Positions 9,507 to 20,300 of a DNA stretch of 64,000 nucleotides are shown here, in pieces. A program made the position numbers and the translations under genes. The stretch covers positions 432,996-496,995 of the forward strand of contig JNVV01000027.1 in assembly GCA_000733355.1 (NCBI GenBank), given 5' to 3'. Position 1 is the stretch's first letter; every line of letters starts with the position of its first letter. Source of the DNA: Falciphora oryzae (Eukaryota; Ascomycota; Sordariomycetes; Magnaporthales; Magnaporthaceae). The notes under the pieces are model-generated. The model was given only the letters and a program-made list of their open reading frames with translations, ran no database searches and had not been told where the DNA came from.

Positions 9507-11315
9507 ATGGCCGAGACGGATCATCCGGCTCTCGAGTGGCTCCGTCTCCTTTCCCGCGACAAGTCCGATACCTTCTTTTCCTGCCTCGCCACCATCTCGG
9601 CCAGCACCTTCCTCGGCCTTCACCTGAACGTCCCTAAACCCGACCCTGCCCGCCGTTCCTATCTCATGCGGGACTGGCCGTCCCTCCGGCGCCACCTCGG
9701 ATGGGCGGCGCTCGTGGTGATCGCGCCCGAGCTTCTCGTGTGCCTCGCGTTCGGCGACTGGCGCGCCGCGTCTGTCGGCCTAGCGGTGCTGCAAAAGTTT
9801 GGACACGGCGGGAACAAGCAGCACTGGACACGAGCGCATGCCAGCTACGCGAACATGGGCGGCCTCGGGCTCAGAATGAAACTTGGGGGGCAGAAAATCC
9901 CGGCCTGGGTCAAGTTTCCAGACATGAAAGTCAAGCAGGTGGACCGGGAGCGCTTCCGTCGCACTATGATTGGCGATATAGGAGAGATCTTGAGGGCGCT
10001 TGCCGAGAGGCTCTCGAATTTGTTGCGACCTTTGGTGACCCGGGTGACAGCTGCTGTCCTCTACCTAGGAATCAAGAGAATGATGGACGTTATGTTTGAG
10101 TGGCGCAGGGGCTGGCAGCGACTAACAGGGCTGCAAGTGCAGGCCAGTGAAGGCCTTGGTCAGGAGGCAATTGAGCTGGCAGCTCTGCAAAACATCGTCG
10201 GAGGGAGCCATGAGAATGAGCAAGACACCACCCTTGCTGAGTTATCATCTGCTCGGCCGCCGTCTATCGATCTCGGGCAAGTTAGGTTGGTCCCAAAGGC
10301 CACTGCCACAAATCGCAAAGCTAGGCGGAGGCCGACGATCCCGATCCCCTCGGTGGCTGAGTCGTCTGCCAGTCAAGAGAACAAGGCGAGAAGGAGGATC
10401 GCGCAGGCACCAGACGGGAGTTCTGCACTTGCCAGCGCAGATGACTGGCAGGGGGGCACTGTCGTGCTGTATCTGAACACGTTCCAGATCAGCGCAGCGC
10501 AGAGACTGGGCGTGCTCGGCGAGGTGCCAAACATACCCGAGGATGAGATCGACGACAAAGGAAAGACGACCGGGCTGTCCAAGGCATATGCCGCTGCTGT
10601 TCTGTTGTGGTTTGCCCTCCGGATCGCGGTACAGCTCTACAACCATGGAGCCATCACGCAGCTCGAGCTGGCGTCGTCGACCTACGTCGCGTGCGCGCTC
10701 GTATCCTACCTGCTGCACTTGTCGAAACCACAGGGCGTCGAACGGCCGCATATAGAAGACGTCAGCCCCTCGGCCACAGTCCGCCCGGTGACAGAGGATG
10801 ACATTGAAGAAATGAGGCGGCTGGGCGGCAGCCCGTTTCTCGTCCGCAACTTCTGGCCCCCATTCGGCTTGGGCAGCCGGCCTCGCGACCCGCGGGAGCC
10901 CATAGCTACAGGCACGTCGCTCACCCTATGCGCAATCGTGGGCAGCGAATATCCCGTCGCATTCTTCGACGATGACTTCGTCGGCATAGTCGCTGGGTCC
11001 GTATTCGGCGGCCTGTACTGCCTGGGTTGGAACCAAGTCTTCCCGTCAGCATGGGAGCTGCGGGCTTCGCGAGCCGCGGCAGTCATGATAACGGCGTCTT
11101 TGATACCTTACTCTGTAGCCAACGCGATTTGTTCAATGGTGGCTATAAAAAAAGACTGTGAGAATAGAGACAGGGAGAGTAGGGGAGGTGGAAGGCCGAC
11201 CGGAAGAAAGACGCACGCGACCCATCGGTTGGTACTTTACGCGTTGCTGGCATTCTATGTCCTTTGCAGAGTTTTTATGCTTGCCGCGATGGTCAGAACG
11301 TTCTTTGTGCTATAG
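9507..11315 (+). CDS. Fungal multi-pass membrane protein, function unknown
   Basis: Single exon of 602 aa. Hydrophobic segments are visible near residues 65-85 (AALVVIAPELLVCLAF), in the second half (AYAAAVLLWFALRIAVQLY; STYVACALVSYLLHL; GIVAGSVFGGLYCLGW; VMITASLIPYSVANAICSMVAI) and at the C-terminus (LVLYALLAFYVLCRVFMLAAM). Between the first and later segments is a hydrophilic, probably cytoplasmic stretch of about 250 residues with basic clusters. The WTRAHASYANMGGLGL motif after the first segment resembles a conserved W-x-H-x-Y-x-NMGG pattern of a widespread uncharacterised fungal family; that recognition is from memory. Start chosen at 9507 because a TATA box lies between it and the upstream in-frame ATG. 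No reaction can be assigned. Confidence 0.7.
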   Translation: MAETDHPALEWLRLLSRDKSDTFFSCLATISASTFLGLHLNVPKPDPARRSYLMRDWPSLRRHLGWAALVVIAPELLVCLAFGDWRAASVGLAVLQKFGHGGNKQHWTRAHASYANMGGLGLRMKLGGQKIPAWVKFPDMKVKQVDRERFRRTMIGDIGEILRALAERLSNLLRPLVTRVTAAVLYLGIKRMMDVMFEWRRGWQRLTGLQVQASEGLGQEAIELAALQNIVGGSHENEQDTTLAELSSARPPSIDLGQVRLVPKATATNRKARRRPTIPIPSVAESSASQENKARRRIAQAPDGSSALASADDWQGGTVVLYLNTFQISAAQRLGVLGEVPNIPEDEIDDKGKTTGLSKAYAAAVLLWFALRIAVQLYNHGAITQLELASSTYVACALVSYLLHLSKPQGVERPHIEDVSPSATVRPVTEDDIEEMRRLGGSPFLVRNFWPPFGLGSRPRDPREPIATGTSLTLCAIVGSEYPVAFFDDDFVGIVAGSVFGGLYCLGWNQVFPSAWELRASRAAAVMITASLIPYSVANAICSMVAIKKDCENRDRESRGGGRPTGRKTHATHRLVLYALLAFYVLCRVFMLAAMVRTFFVL

Positions 11316-11363
11316 TTATCTCAATATGTCTATAGTCAACTCACCTTGAAGTGTCCTGATGTT

Positions 11364-12814
11364 CTACAGAAGAATTTGGTTTTCTCCGTCTGGAAGCTCG
11401 AACAGACCGGTACGAGGCCGGTATTCCCTAAGATCGACGACTGTATTGTGGGATCCACGTAAACGATCCATCTCAGCACTGCTCCGCGGCAGTGGGCCGA
11501 AGGCCTCGAGCGGCAGCAGCCAAAAGCCCACCGCTGAGGCGATCGGCGGACCACCACCACCGCCGACACCGTCACCATAACCATCATCATCCGGATCTGT
11601 GTATCCGAAGTGTTCGTAGATGCCTCCATCCCGGAACCGCGCCGCCCACTCCCTCGTCTCGCGCTCCAGGTACGAGAGCGCACTGGAGCGGGACCTGATA
11701 ATGTCCCATCTGCGGGGTTCAGCCAACGGTCGTGCGGCGAGGAGGACGCGTAGCTCGGCGCCTGGAGCGGTCCGGGCCCCAATGACGAACTCCATTGTCT
11801 TCCACAAGCGCACCATTACGCGCGGGTCGTCGCCGACCGCGACGGCTCCCATCATCTGCAGCCGCCGCTGGTGACTTGGGTCGTCCTCGTCCGGCAGATC
11901 GCGGTGGTGCCGGCTCGCCATCCCTCGGAGGCGGAGGGAGCTGGGCAAGAGCTCGTCCTGGTCGAAGACGGAGAAAGGGGCGACGGGCGACCACAGCGGC
12001 AGGGCGCGGTTGAAGCGGGGCCGGCCTCTGCCGATCGAGGGGAACATCATCCTGCCTTCGCCGCAGACGATGTCGACGAAGGCTACCGAGCGGAAGAGCG
12101 CAACGGAGGCGCGCAGGGCCTCCGCCACCCTGGGCGACTGGGCCTGTCGGGCTGAGTTCCATAACGGCAGGCGGAGACCGCCGCCGCCGACGGCAATATG
12201 CAGCACCCCCAGGCCCTTGGGGTCGCTCGCCCGCGCGTCACATAGGACTTGTGGCAGGAGGTCCTCGCTGCCTGGCATGAGAAATTGAAAGTGGATGATG
12301 TCTAACTCGGGTCGGAAACGCAGCGGCACCGGGCGTCTTCGCCACTGCAATCCTCCTTCCAGCGCACGTCTTCACAGAGTATATGGGCGTGTTGGTGATC
12401 AAGGACCACTTGGCGCGCCTCCATGTTGACGCTGAGGAGTGGACTTGGGCGGAGGCATCTCGTCTCGTAGGCTTCGGCCAAGTAGCGCCTGTCGTCGCCG
12501 GTCGTGTCCGCAAGTGGCGTATCCGGGCGAATGCGCAGGTCGATCAGGCGTTGTTGCCTTGGGAGAAGTAATTGCCAAACCTTGACCCGAAGCTCTGCCG
12601 GGAGGTTGGCAAAGCAAGGAAAATCACGGTGCGGGCCATGGTAGGCCGCGGGCGCGAAATAATCGTTAAGAATCCCGTGAGGCATGTTCGGCGTTTGCTT
12701 GACGAGGATAGTGTCTCGAGATGACGGATGCCAGGCGAGCAATGAACTGATGACAATTGACCTACCGGAGGGGGAGGAGGGCTGCTGCCTGCTGGCATGG
12801 AAGTTAGGGGGCAA
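11364..12814 (-). CDS. 2EXR-domain protein with a frame break
   Basis: The N-terminal frame (12814 to 12302; alternative ATG at 12685) carries the 2EXR signature: FANLPAELRVKVWQLLLP followed about 55 residues later by PLLSVNMEARQVV. The frame then stops, while a second frame (about 12350 to 11364) continues with FRPELDIIHFQFL, the next conserved block of the same family, and a further 300 residues ending in a Gly-rich and Arg-rich C-terminus. No good GT-AG intron lies in the overlap, only a poor candidate of about 62 nt with a GAG acceptor. The gene is therefore frameshifted, mis-sequenced, or spliced at non-standard sites. 2EXR proteins are common in filamentous fungi and their function is unknown. 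Confidence 0.55.
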
Positions 12815-13056
12815 TCAGCGCGGCACGCCTGGGGCTTACGCAGCACCGCACGCTACAGGTGCTTGCGGGCGGCACCTTCAATTCGGACCGTGCAGTCAAA
12901 GTGCACGTGCAGGTCACGTACAGTTTGCCTTTCTCGCTGGTGGCATCCTTGTCATCGACACAAGGAGCGTCTTTCACAAGCCTGAGAGACGTTTTTTTTT
13001 TTTTTTTACGGATCCTCTCAGAGACTAGCAAGTCCCCTTAATAATGACCAAATTAG

Positions 13057-14030
13057 TCACTCCACAGTCGGCTCCGGTAGGATCCAGACAGACATGGGCA
13101 TATCTGCATCTTCTTCTTCGTTAACCACCACTGTTTCGCCAGACTCAGTGTAGTCGTCCTCGAATACAAGCCCGTCCAGGTAGGCACTTGGGCCTTGGCG
13201 ATCCCCGAGGGTGGCACCGGCCACCCTGTTCGACACCCTCACCACATCCTTCTTCCACGAAATCTTGCAGACGCGGATCCCCAATATGAAGTCGTCGGAC
13301 CCCTCGAAGGAGTCCTGCGCCGCCGTCTCGCGCTTGAACGCCGCCTTGAACCCCATGGTGGTGCTGGTGCTCGGGTCGGACGCCCCGGCGTCGCTCTCGA
13401 AGCCCCTGGCCCGCGACTTGGTGCTTGAGAATGTGACCTGGTGGGCCACCTTGATGCCCGTGACCAAGTAGATCGGCTTTCGTTTGGGATCGAGGCTGAG
13501 GTACTCCTGGACTTCCTTGGCCGCGATGCTCTGCTCAATGTAGTCCCTGGTCGGGGAGAAGGTTCGGGTCCAAATCTCCCCGACATCCAGGACGGTGGAG
13601 TCAGACTTGTCCCAGAGCCATTTGAAGCCCACATCGGGCCCCGTTTGTCCAAGTCTATGGATTTTAGCATCGAAGGTGATAAGGTAGATTGATAGCAGAG
13701 GGAAATATGCAACGCGTTCACGGTAGGGCAGAGTTCTCTTAAGGATTCCTAATCAACCGATAAAACTTACACTCTGGCCCAAAGGTTCAAGGTATTGGTT
13801 GACCGCAGGGCCTCCAGAGTCGTCTTGATTCCCTGCTTTTTATGCCAATTCTCCTCGTTCTTGGGGAAAATCTGGCCCTCGGGAATCACAATAGGTTTCT
13901 CATTGATAGGGAAGCCCACTCCGTCATCAAGATTGTAGAGGAGCGAGCCAAGATCAAGTTGGCCTTCACCAGGAGGCGAGAGGTCAAAGTTGGGGCAGGG
14001 GTGAAAGGACTGGGTTGGATTAAGGGGCAT
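13057..14030 (-). CDS. Fungal gasdermin-like protein (HET-Q1/RCD-1 type), candidate pore-forming cell-death effector
   Basis: Two exons, 14030-13771 and 13654-13057, giving 285 aa. The 116-nt intron has a perfect GTAAGT donor and CCATAG acceptor, and the spliced codon (Val) joins the frames. No signal peptide. Recognition rests on an overall pattern I associate with fungal gasdermins: KPIYLVTGIKVA after the first third, followed by a polar S/T-rich hairpin-like region and later DDFILGIRVCKIS, with a total length near that of HET-Q1 (about 280 aa). The C-terminal 35 residues after Phe251 are acidic (NEEEDAD) and would suit a short autoinhibitory tail. The protease gene lies 419 bp upstream on the same strand, as in het-Q1/het-Q2. 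TATAAATA at 14202-14209 (reverse strand) is 172 nt before the ATG. In known fungal cases the cleaved N-terminal part oligomerises in the plasma membrane. Assignment is by pattern and context, not alignment. Confidence 0.7.
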
Positions 14031-14201
14031 GCTGGTTTCTTGGAGAGGCTTTCCCTAATTCCATAAACCAGGGGTCATTTAGGGGCGGAGTAAATTTGAG
14101 GGGGAAAAGAGCACAATGTTGGGGATAGAGAATGTTAGGACGACGGAAAAAGGAGACCGAGTGAGACTGGGAAATGCACGGCATAAAATGGATGCTACGC
14201 A

Positions 14202-14209
14202 TATTTATA
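14202..14209 (-). promoter_or_regulatory. TATA box of the gasdermin-like gene
   Basis: TATAAATA on the minus strand, 172 nt upstream of the gasdermin-like ATG and inside the 419-bp gap to the protease gene. It suggests that the gene has its own promoter rather than sharing a transcript with the protease. Confidence 0.5.
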
Positions 14210-14449
14210 GAGTGAGTCGAGGGGCTTGGCGAAATTTCCCCGCCCCAGAGCACCGCTCATAGGTCAACATTTAGGCCTCCATGCCAAAAGCCGGATGATT
14301 CGCCGGCTGCGTCTTCGAGTGGCGGGGTAGGCGGTGAAAGGACATCTTCCACTGAGGGGATTACAAACGAGGTGATCTTTATAGACCGAGAGGTATCCAA
14401 AGAAACAACAGTAGACAATCGAAATTAGCCAACACCAGGAATGGCTGGT

Positions 14450-17400
14450 TCACTGTGCTACTTCATCGATCTTGTCCCGGATCCTCTTGGACACGTCCTC
14501 GGAGTATTCCCAGCCTTTCCTCCAAATCTTCGTCCAGGGCGCGATGTACCGATACTTCCCAGGTCCCCCATCCGACATCTCTCGAAACATCCTCTTCATG
14601 ACTGCGTGCTTCCGCAATCTGTTGGCGCTCCGAGCCTCGCATCCCATCAGGCCTGCCATGCGCAGGATGTTCGCGGCGATGCCCGCCAGGACCGGTGTCG
14701 CATAGGAAGTTCCGGACCTGCAGACGTCCTCCCACTGTAGCCTCCTCGAAGTCGGCCTTCCATCCAGGTCCGGCTTCTTCGGCTCCTTGCAGCTGATGCC
14801 CACACCAACCGTCGCGAAATTGTCGTCCGCGCCTGTAACAGCCTGGGGGCTGATGCCCTTATCCTCGCCGCTTCCGTCGCAGGCGTGGACGGCGAAGACA
14901 TCCCTCAGTGTAGCGGGGAAGCACCGGCCTTCATTACGTCCCTTATTACCCGCTGCGGCGAAGAAGAGACACCCTGTCCCCGAATACTTCTCTATCGTAT
15001 CCTCGATAACGTCCCGAACCTCTCTGAGTTCCTTGTCATCTTGGTCAATGCAGAATGACATACAGATAATATCGGCCTGCCAGACTTCTCTCGCATGCTC
15101 AATTGCCTAGGACTCCGGCATTTGTTTAGTTTATTCAGTTTGCAATCACGGCTAGAACGGGTCCAACATACCTTCGCGACGTTCTGTGCTTGTTCAATGT
15201 CAAACTGATCGTCCCGGAACACCCTTGCCACGCACACTTCTGCAAATGGTGCGACTCTCCGCACTAGCGCTGTCACGTTCGTCCCGTGGTTGCTCGTGTC
15301 ATTATAGTCTCCAGAGCCGCCGACCCAGCTTTGACACCAATCAGAGTGCATGAGTTTGACGTCCTTTCGAAAGGCTTGCGAGATGGTTTGGTTCTCTTTG
15401 TTGACACCGGTATCAAGGACTGCAATTCGGACTGTGGGCTCGTGCGGCTCGCCGTTGATTTGTTTGTACGTTTCGCAGGCCTCGAGAAACTCGCGTACCC
15501 TAGTGAAGAAGCACTCGGCCCGTTTGGTATCGTTCTCGCTTGTGGGAGTCAGTTATGGATCTTGAATCGCTCAAGGTGCTCGGAAGTTCTGTACCTCGAC
15601 TTATAACCCTCGCCATCGAAAACAGACTTGGGACCCCGGTTCAACCGATCATCCTTGAATCTGACTCCCTTCGCCGACCCCATGCTAGCTTTTTGAACCG
15701 TATGCGGCCTTGTAATCCTGGCAGGAGTGTCGTACATACTATAATTCGTTGTCATCACCCACCCCTGACCAAGAGTCTCGTACTCTCTGCTGGACTTGGC
15801 CCCTAAACCACCGATACTAGTAAGTGGCGAGTCTCGGATTCGTTGGACGATGTCTATTCCAAGCTCCATTGCATCTTGAGAGTTTCCATTGGGCGTATCC
15901 CGGAACAATGTCCCGTAGTCATAACATGCCTGAACCGCTTGGAGGTAAGGCCGCAGACCGACGTGCTCTTTCATGAGATCGACTATCCGACTGCGGAACG
16001 AGATCGGATCGTCGCCACCAGGAACAATCTGGCTGTAATTGTAGCCGCTCTCGATCTCGAGCAAGAGCCTGGCTAGACGGCGGAAGGCCTCATCTTGGCA
16101 CATGCGTAGAGTGTCATCAGTTACCCGGTTCTTTTCGGCTCGGATCGCTTCCTCGATCGGCTCGCAAAGGACGAAACAAAGATCCTTGCTGTAAGCTTTT
16201 CCTTCCTCTCCTGTCAGGAAGAATACCTTATTTGAGTCCCAGGTCATTGTCATGTGACACGAGGTCATTGACTGACAAAGACCAAGGACAAGCCTGGCTG
16301 CCAGAGCACGCTTCTCGTGAGGCCCAAACAGACCTTCTTGGGGCCTCAGATCGATGGCGCTTTGCACAAATGCGTTTTCTGCGAGTTTCTCCCGAAGCGT
16401 TGTGACTGGCCACTGTCTGAGAAAACGAGGTTCATGCCGGTCCCATATTCTTTGCGGAGAAAAAATCGTGATTGTGCGGCCCTGGGCCATGAGACGAAGT
16501 GACTTGGCACCATGAGAGTCACATGAGTGCTTGATGTCAGCACATATGGCCGAGGATCTCCAGTTAGAGCCAGTGCTTGCACAAGATTAAAGTCAGCCAT
16601 GTTGCAAAAACCGAATTTTATGAATTTTCATAGAACGGCTATAATGCTGTGCCATACCAAAAGGTACTTACCACGAAACTGCATCCTCAAAGACAACCAG
16701 CTGGGCCTCCTGCCAAATTCTTTGTGCGTCTGGGAGAGAAGCCGTAGAGTCCCAATCGTGACAGGTTGACAAGAAAAGATTCAGGTCCTCCTGCCTCAAG
16801 CCAGGATTTAGATCAAAGTCTGTCAACTGAACTAAAACCCTATGTCCATGACTTTTGCAGGATTCCGGATCCATTTTGTGGACAGCCAGGAGAAGTGCGT
16901 CGAGCGCCTCTACGGAGCGGTCCCCACTTGTGTGCGCTGTTGCACCAGGGTTCGGGCTGCTAGACCAAAGGGTCCCGGGGCATAGATCACTGAGGGGCGG
17001 CTGGTTCTGGTCTCTGAGAAGGTCCATGACCGCGCCAATCGTATCACTGGCGCTGATAGCGACATCGATGGATGTGGTATGGAAGATCTTCCGGCCGGGT
17101 CCAGTGGCCAGGCTGAATTCCCAGTCAGATGTCTGGAGGACGTAGAGAAGAGAATCCAACTGTTGATAACCAGTGTGATCCGCGTCGCCGATCTGAAGGC
17201 TTCCCTCCTTGAGTAATTCTAGGTTGACCAACTCGTTGAGCAGCTTGCACAGTGCTGTGAGATCCTCAAGAAACAAAGGGTCGACCTTGGTCAACTCCTC
17301 GATGTCTGCCGTCCAGAACAGTTCCCGCAATTCGCTGTCAAAGAGACTAAGGAAGAGATATGCATCGTTTTCCCGGCCTGCATCGTCGTCGCCCACCGGC

Positions 17401-17579
17401 TCGTACTTCATGTAGGTAAGGCGATCCCGGAAAGAGCGGAGGCGACAGATTCGTGCCCATTCGGGGCTCTCGGCGGCAGGATCAATGTCCGCCTGGGTGT
17501 GACAGCTTGTCCATTTGGGCTTCTCGGCGGTAGGATCAAAGTCCGGCTGGGTAGGTTGAGCCTGAGGCATCGCGCGCAT
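14450..17579 (-). CDS. Subtilisin-like serine protease (S8) with DUF7580-like N-terminal part, HET-Q2-type partner
   Basis: Four exons by my reading, 17579-16672, 16575-15595, 15538-15172 and 15106-14450, giving 970 aa. Introns are 96 nt (GTAAGT donor, AAG acceptor, least certain), 56 nt (GTACAG donor, CTGAC branch) and 65 nt (GTATGT donor, CTAG acceptor); all phases agree. The C-terminal third is a complete S8 domain: Asp672 in AVLDTGVN, His714 in SNHGTN, oxyanion Asn806 in AAAGNKG, and Ser886 in SGTSYATP. The N-terminal 600 residues resemble the fungal DUF7580 region (KHSCDSHGAKSLRL, then a helical block with DEAFRRLARLLLEIE). No signal peptide, so it is intracellular, unlike secreted subtilisins. 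Family knowledge: HET-Q2, a subtilisin-like protease, cleaves the gasdermin HET-Q1. The gene runs into the gasdermin-like gene on the same strand. The first ATG (17579) or the next one (17570) may be used. Confidence 0.75.
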
Positions 17580-17947
17580 AATGGTGCGGAGATGGCGGCG
17601 TACAATCCCAACGGATCGAATCCATGGGAAAGCTGGGCGAGCTCATCTGTGCCGACAATGAGTGGGAGAAGGAGTGAACGAGAAACATTGAATGGATGGA
17701 GGGGCAGGCTGTGAGCGGCACGACCGCCACCTCCCCGCCAGCGTGCAGGGTAGGTAGCAGCCAATATTATGGCTGCATCATCACCGTCACGTGTCAAAAA
17801 TTGCGGGTGAGCGCGGGGTTTGCTTGGCCAGGCTGTGCTCCTGGGTTTCTCACACACCCAAGGAAAATTCCTTCTGTTTTCCCATCGGCGTTGCGACCTT
17901 GACATCTTCTCGAGCTGGCAGACGCCTTTAAGACCAGCGCGTTAGAT
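17580..17947. promoter_or_regulatory. Divergent promoter region between the protease and C2H2-like genes
   Basis: 368 bp separate the two starts. No TATA box was certain on either side. The short shared region allows coordinated expression of the two incompatibility-type genes, but this is inference. Confidence 0.4.
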
Positions 17948-20300
17948 ATGGCCTCCGAACGACGACCCCACGGGAGGGCTGGTCGAAACAGTCACGAAGA
18001 CACCTCACGACAAATCACGCACGAGGAACATGGTCCCATCCGAAAAATGGCCGATGACTGTCGCACTCTGTTTTTGCAGGCTCTGAGCCAAGTTGAAGGG
18101 CCAAGCGATGCCTTGAAGCGGTTTCTGGACGAGTCTAGAGACCGCTTCGAGGCATGGGCGGCTTTTCTAGTTGTGTTTGGAACGAGGGAAACTGGTTCCC
18201 TTGACCATCGTCTCCGCCGCCATGAGCCCCTTTCGGACATGGTAATGCGCCTTCTCGATACTCTGAGACGAAGCATCTTGGCTGGTATGACACCTTTCCC
18301 TTTCCCGCCCCCTTTTCTGGGTGGGATTAATAATAAAGCCCTTACTTTCACAGTACAACTTCGGTCTAAGCGGTCTATCGGCACCGCGAGGCCCCCCTCC
18401 GTGCCCTCTAGATCTGGCAGCGCCCCAGCGTTGTCGGCTCTTGATGCTCTCCCTTCCACTGTGAGGGTCAGTTGCTTGGGAATCCAACGCTCGCTCACAG
18501 GCCTTAATAAGCTTGGGATGTCCATCAGGGCGTCTTCCAGAACACCAGCAAATGCCAGAGCTCGTGCCTATGCTGCTACATCCGGTCTGGACTTGGCTAG
18601 GTACGAGCAGGCGAGCCTCCTAGCGCTCAGGAGTCTGTACCCCAACGCTCCCGATAGCCTGCGACGCCAGCTCGCCGATTCGATGACAGACAGATATGCG
18701 AGATTGCACTATAAAGCAGCGCGGCTCGGCAAGTCGATGCCACGACAAACACCCAAGATAGAAGTCGGCACACCTGACTCCACGAACAAGGAAACGGTAG
18801 CAAGACCTGCTTTACAAGATGTACTCAACGAGGACACCGGAAACATTCCACCAAATCCCGAACAACCTATGGTGGTCACCACGCCCCCAGTGCCGCCTTC
18901 ATCAATAGACACGAAGAAGATCTACGTCAGACTAGATGCCCCTGCTCCATCGCAGTCCAAGCAGCCAACGACTATTGGTCCTCGAGGTCAGAGAGAACCA
19001 GATTTGCCTCAACTAAAAGATGGTGTGCGTACATGTACATGGTGCCTGCAAAGGATGGACCCGTCGTGGACCAGGAAAAGGGAGGATAGCAGGTGGATCT
19101 GGACGTCGGCAGGAAGGTATGTGTCCACTTCGTCAGCCCGGGCTGGTTCGTCAGGCACAAATTGCGATGTTTTCTAACATTGCCCAAAATCTTAGGCGCC
19201 ACTACAGACAGGACCTTCAGCCTTATGTATGCCTTGCAGAGAGCTGCGCAACTGAACGGCCCGCATTTTCCTCGTACCAAGAGTGGCACAAACATGCCCG
19301 CGGTGAGCAAGGACACGGCCAAGCGGATCTCCACTCGGAAGCCTGGCCAGACCTCATCCATCAGGGGCCTCAGTGGCTGTGTCAGGGGCCCCATGAGGGA
19401 GGGTCGACCTATGCGTTTTCCAGCAAACAAGAGCTGCAAGATCACATTGCACTCTACCACGCCCACTTGACCAGAGCGGAGTTCCAGAAAATGTTGGCAG
19501 AGCCTCCTACCCGAGAGATCTCTCCGGAGAACATTGGTAAAAAGACGATCCTCGCTGAGGGGAAGTCTGCGTCGCAAGGCCTAGCCCATCTCCCCAGGCT
19601 GGCCAAAGACTACACATCTAACCGGTCAAGACCAGCATCTGCCTGCCTTCTCTGCAGGTTTACCCACGATCCGGTGGATACTCAGGAACCAAGGGCTGGC
19701 GACCGCCCCGATACTACGCCCGAGTTATCGGGCAACACAAGCTCGGGCTATAGGATGCAAAATCTCTCCAGACACGTTGCGGATCATCTCGAGACCATTA
19801 TGATGCTCTCTCTAATATTGATGGCAATAGTCGATGGGAAATTCGATGGCGACGAGAGCGACACATGCAGAACGGGCACTGTGCAACATGCCACCTCCCA
19901 ACAGTCGAGCCGCGCTTGGCGGGAAGAAATGCTTGATAACCTCCCTGCGGAGTTCCATGGGCCGATCGAATGGGGCACTCCTGAGGGATCGCCGCCAGTG
20001 TCGGAACCGGGAACGCCTGCATCCACCCAAAAGCTTATACGGGGAGGCGGCGCTGGCGCTGGCGTCCCGCCTGTGTCCGATAAGCGGCCTGCTCAATCAT
20101 CCCGCCCCACCGCTACGCCGCCCGCGTCCACTGGATCGCCTGCTGGGCCCAGAGGACCGCGTATGATTATGAGGGATCGTATGGAGCGCGAGGCCCGCCA
20201 AAGGGCGGAGAGGGAGCAGGTTGCGAAATTGGAAATGGAGCAGCGTGAGCGTGAGGAAAGGGAGCAGGAGCTCCTGAGAGAACGCGAGCGCGAGCGGTAG
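17948..20300 (+). CDS. Fungal C2H2-like zinc-finger protein of the HET-locus-associated type
   Basis: Three exons, 17948-18284, 18354-19116 and 19196-20300, giving 734 aa. The second intron (79 nt) is strong: GTATGT donor, CTAAC branch, CTTAG acceptor. The first (69 nt, GTATGA...TTTCACAG) has a length divisible by three and no stop, so it could also be retained. The N-terminal half has the helical region usual in this family (LNKLGMSIRASSRTPA). Then follow CTWCLQRM, a Cys/His block with YVCLAESCATE...WHKHARGEQGH, a second block WLCQGPHEGG...LQDHIALYH, and CLLCRF...LSRHVADHLE. The C-terminus is a highly charged EREREE helix cut short by TAG. Such proteins are often found beside HET and NACHT genes; the role is unknown. 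Confidence 0.7.

Noticed and set aside
18285..18353. Retention of the first intron of the C2H2-like gene
   Set aside because: The 69-nt piece is in frame and stop-free, but it has a GTATGA donor and TTTCACAG acceptor and encodes a Pro/Phe-rich stretch unlike its surroundings; spliced form preferred, not proven.
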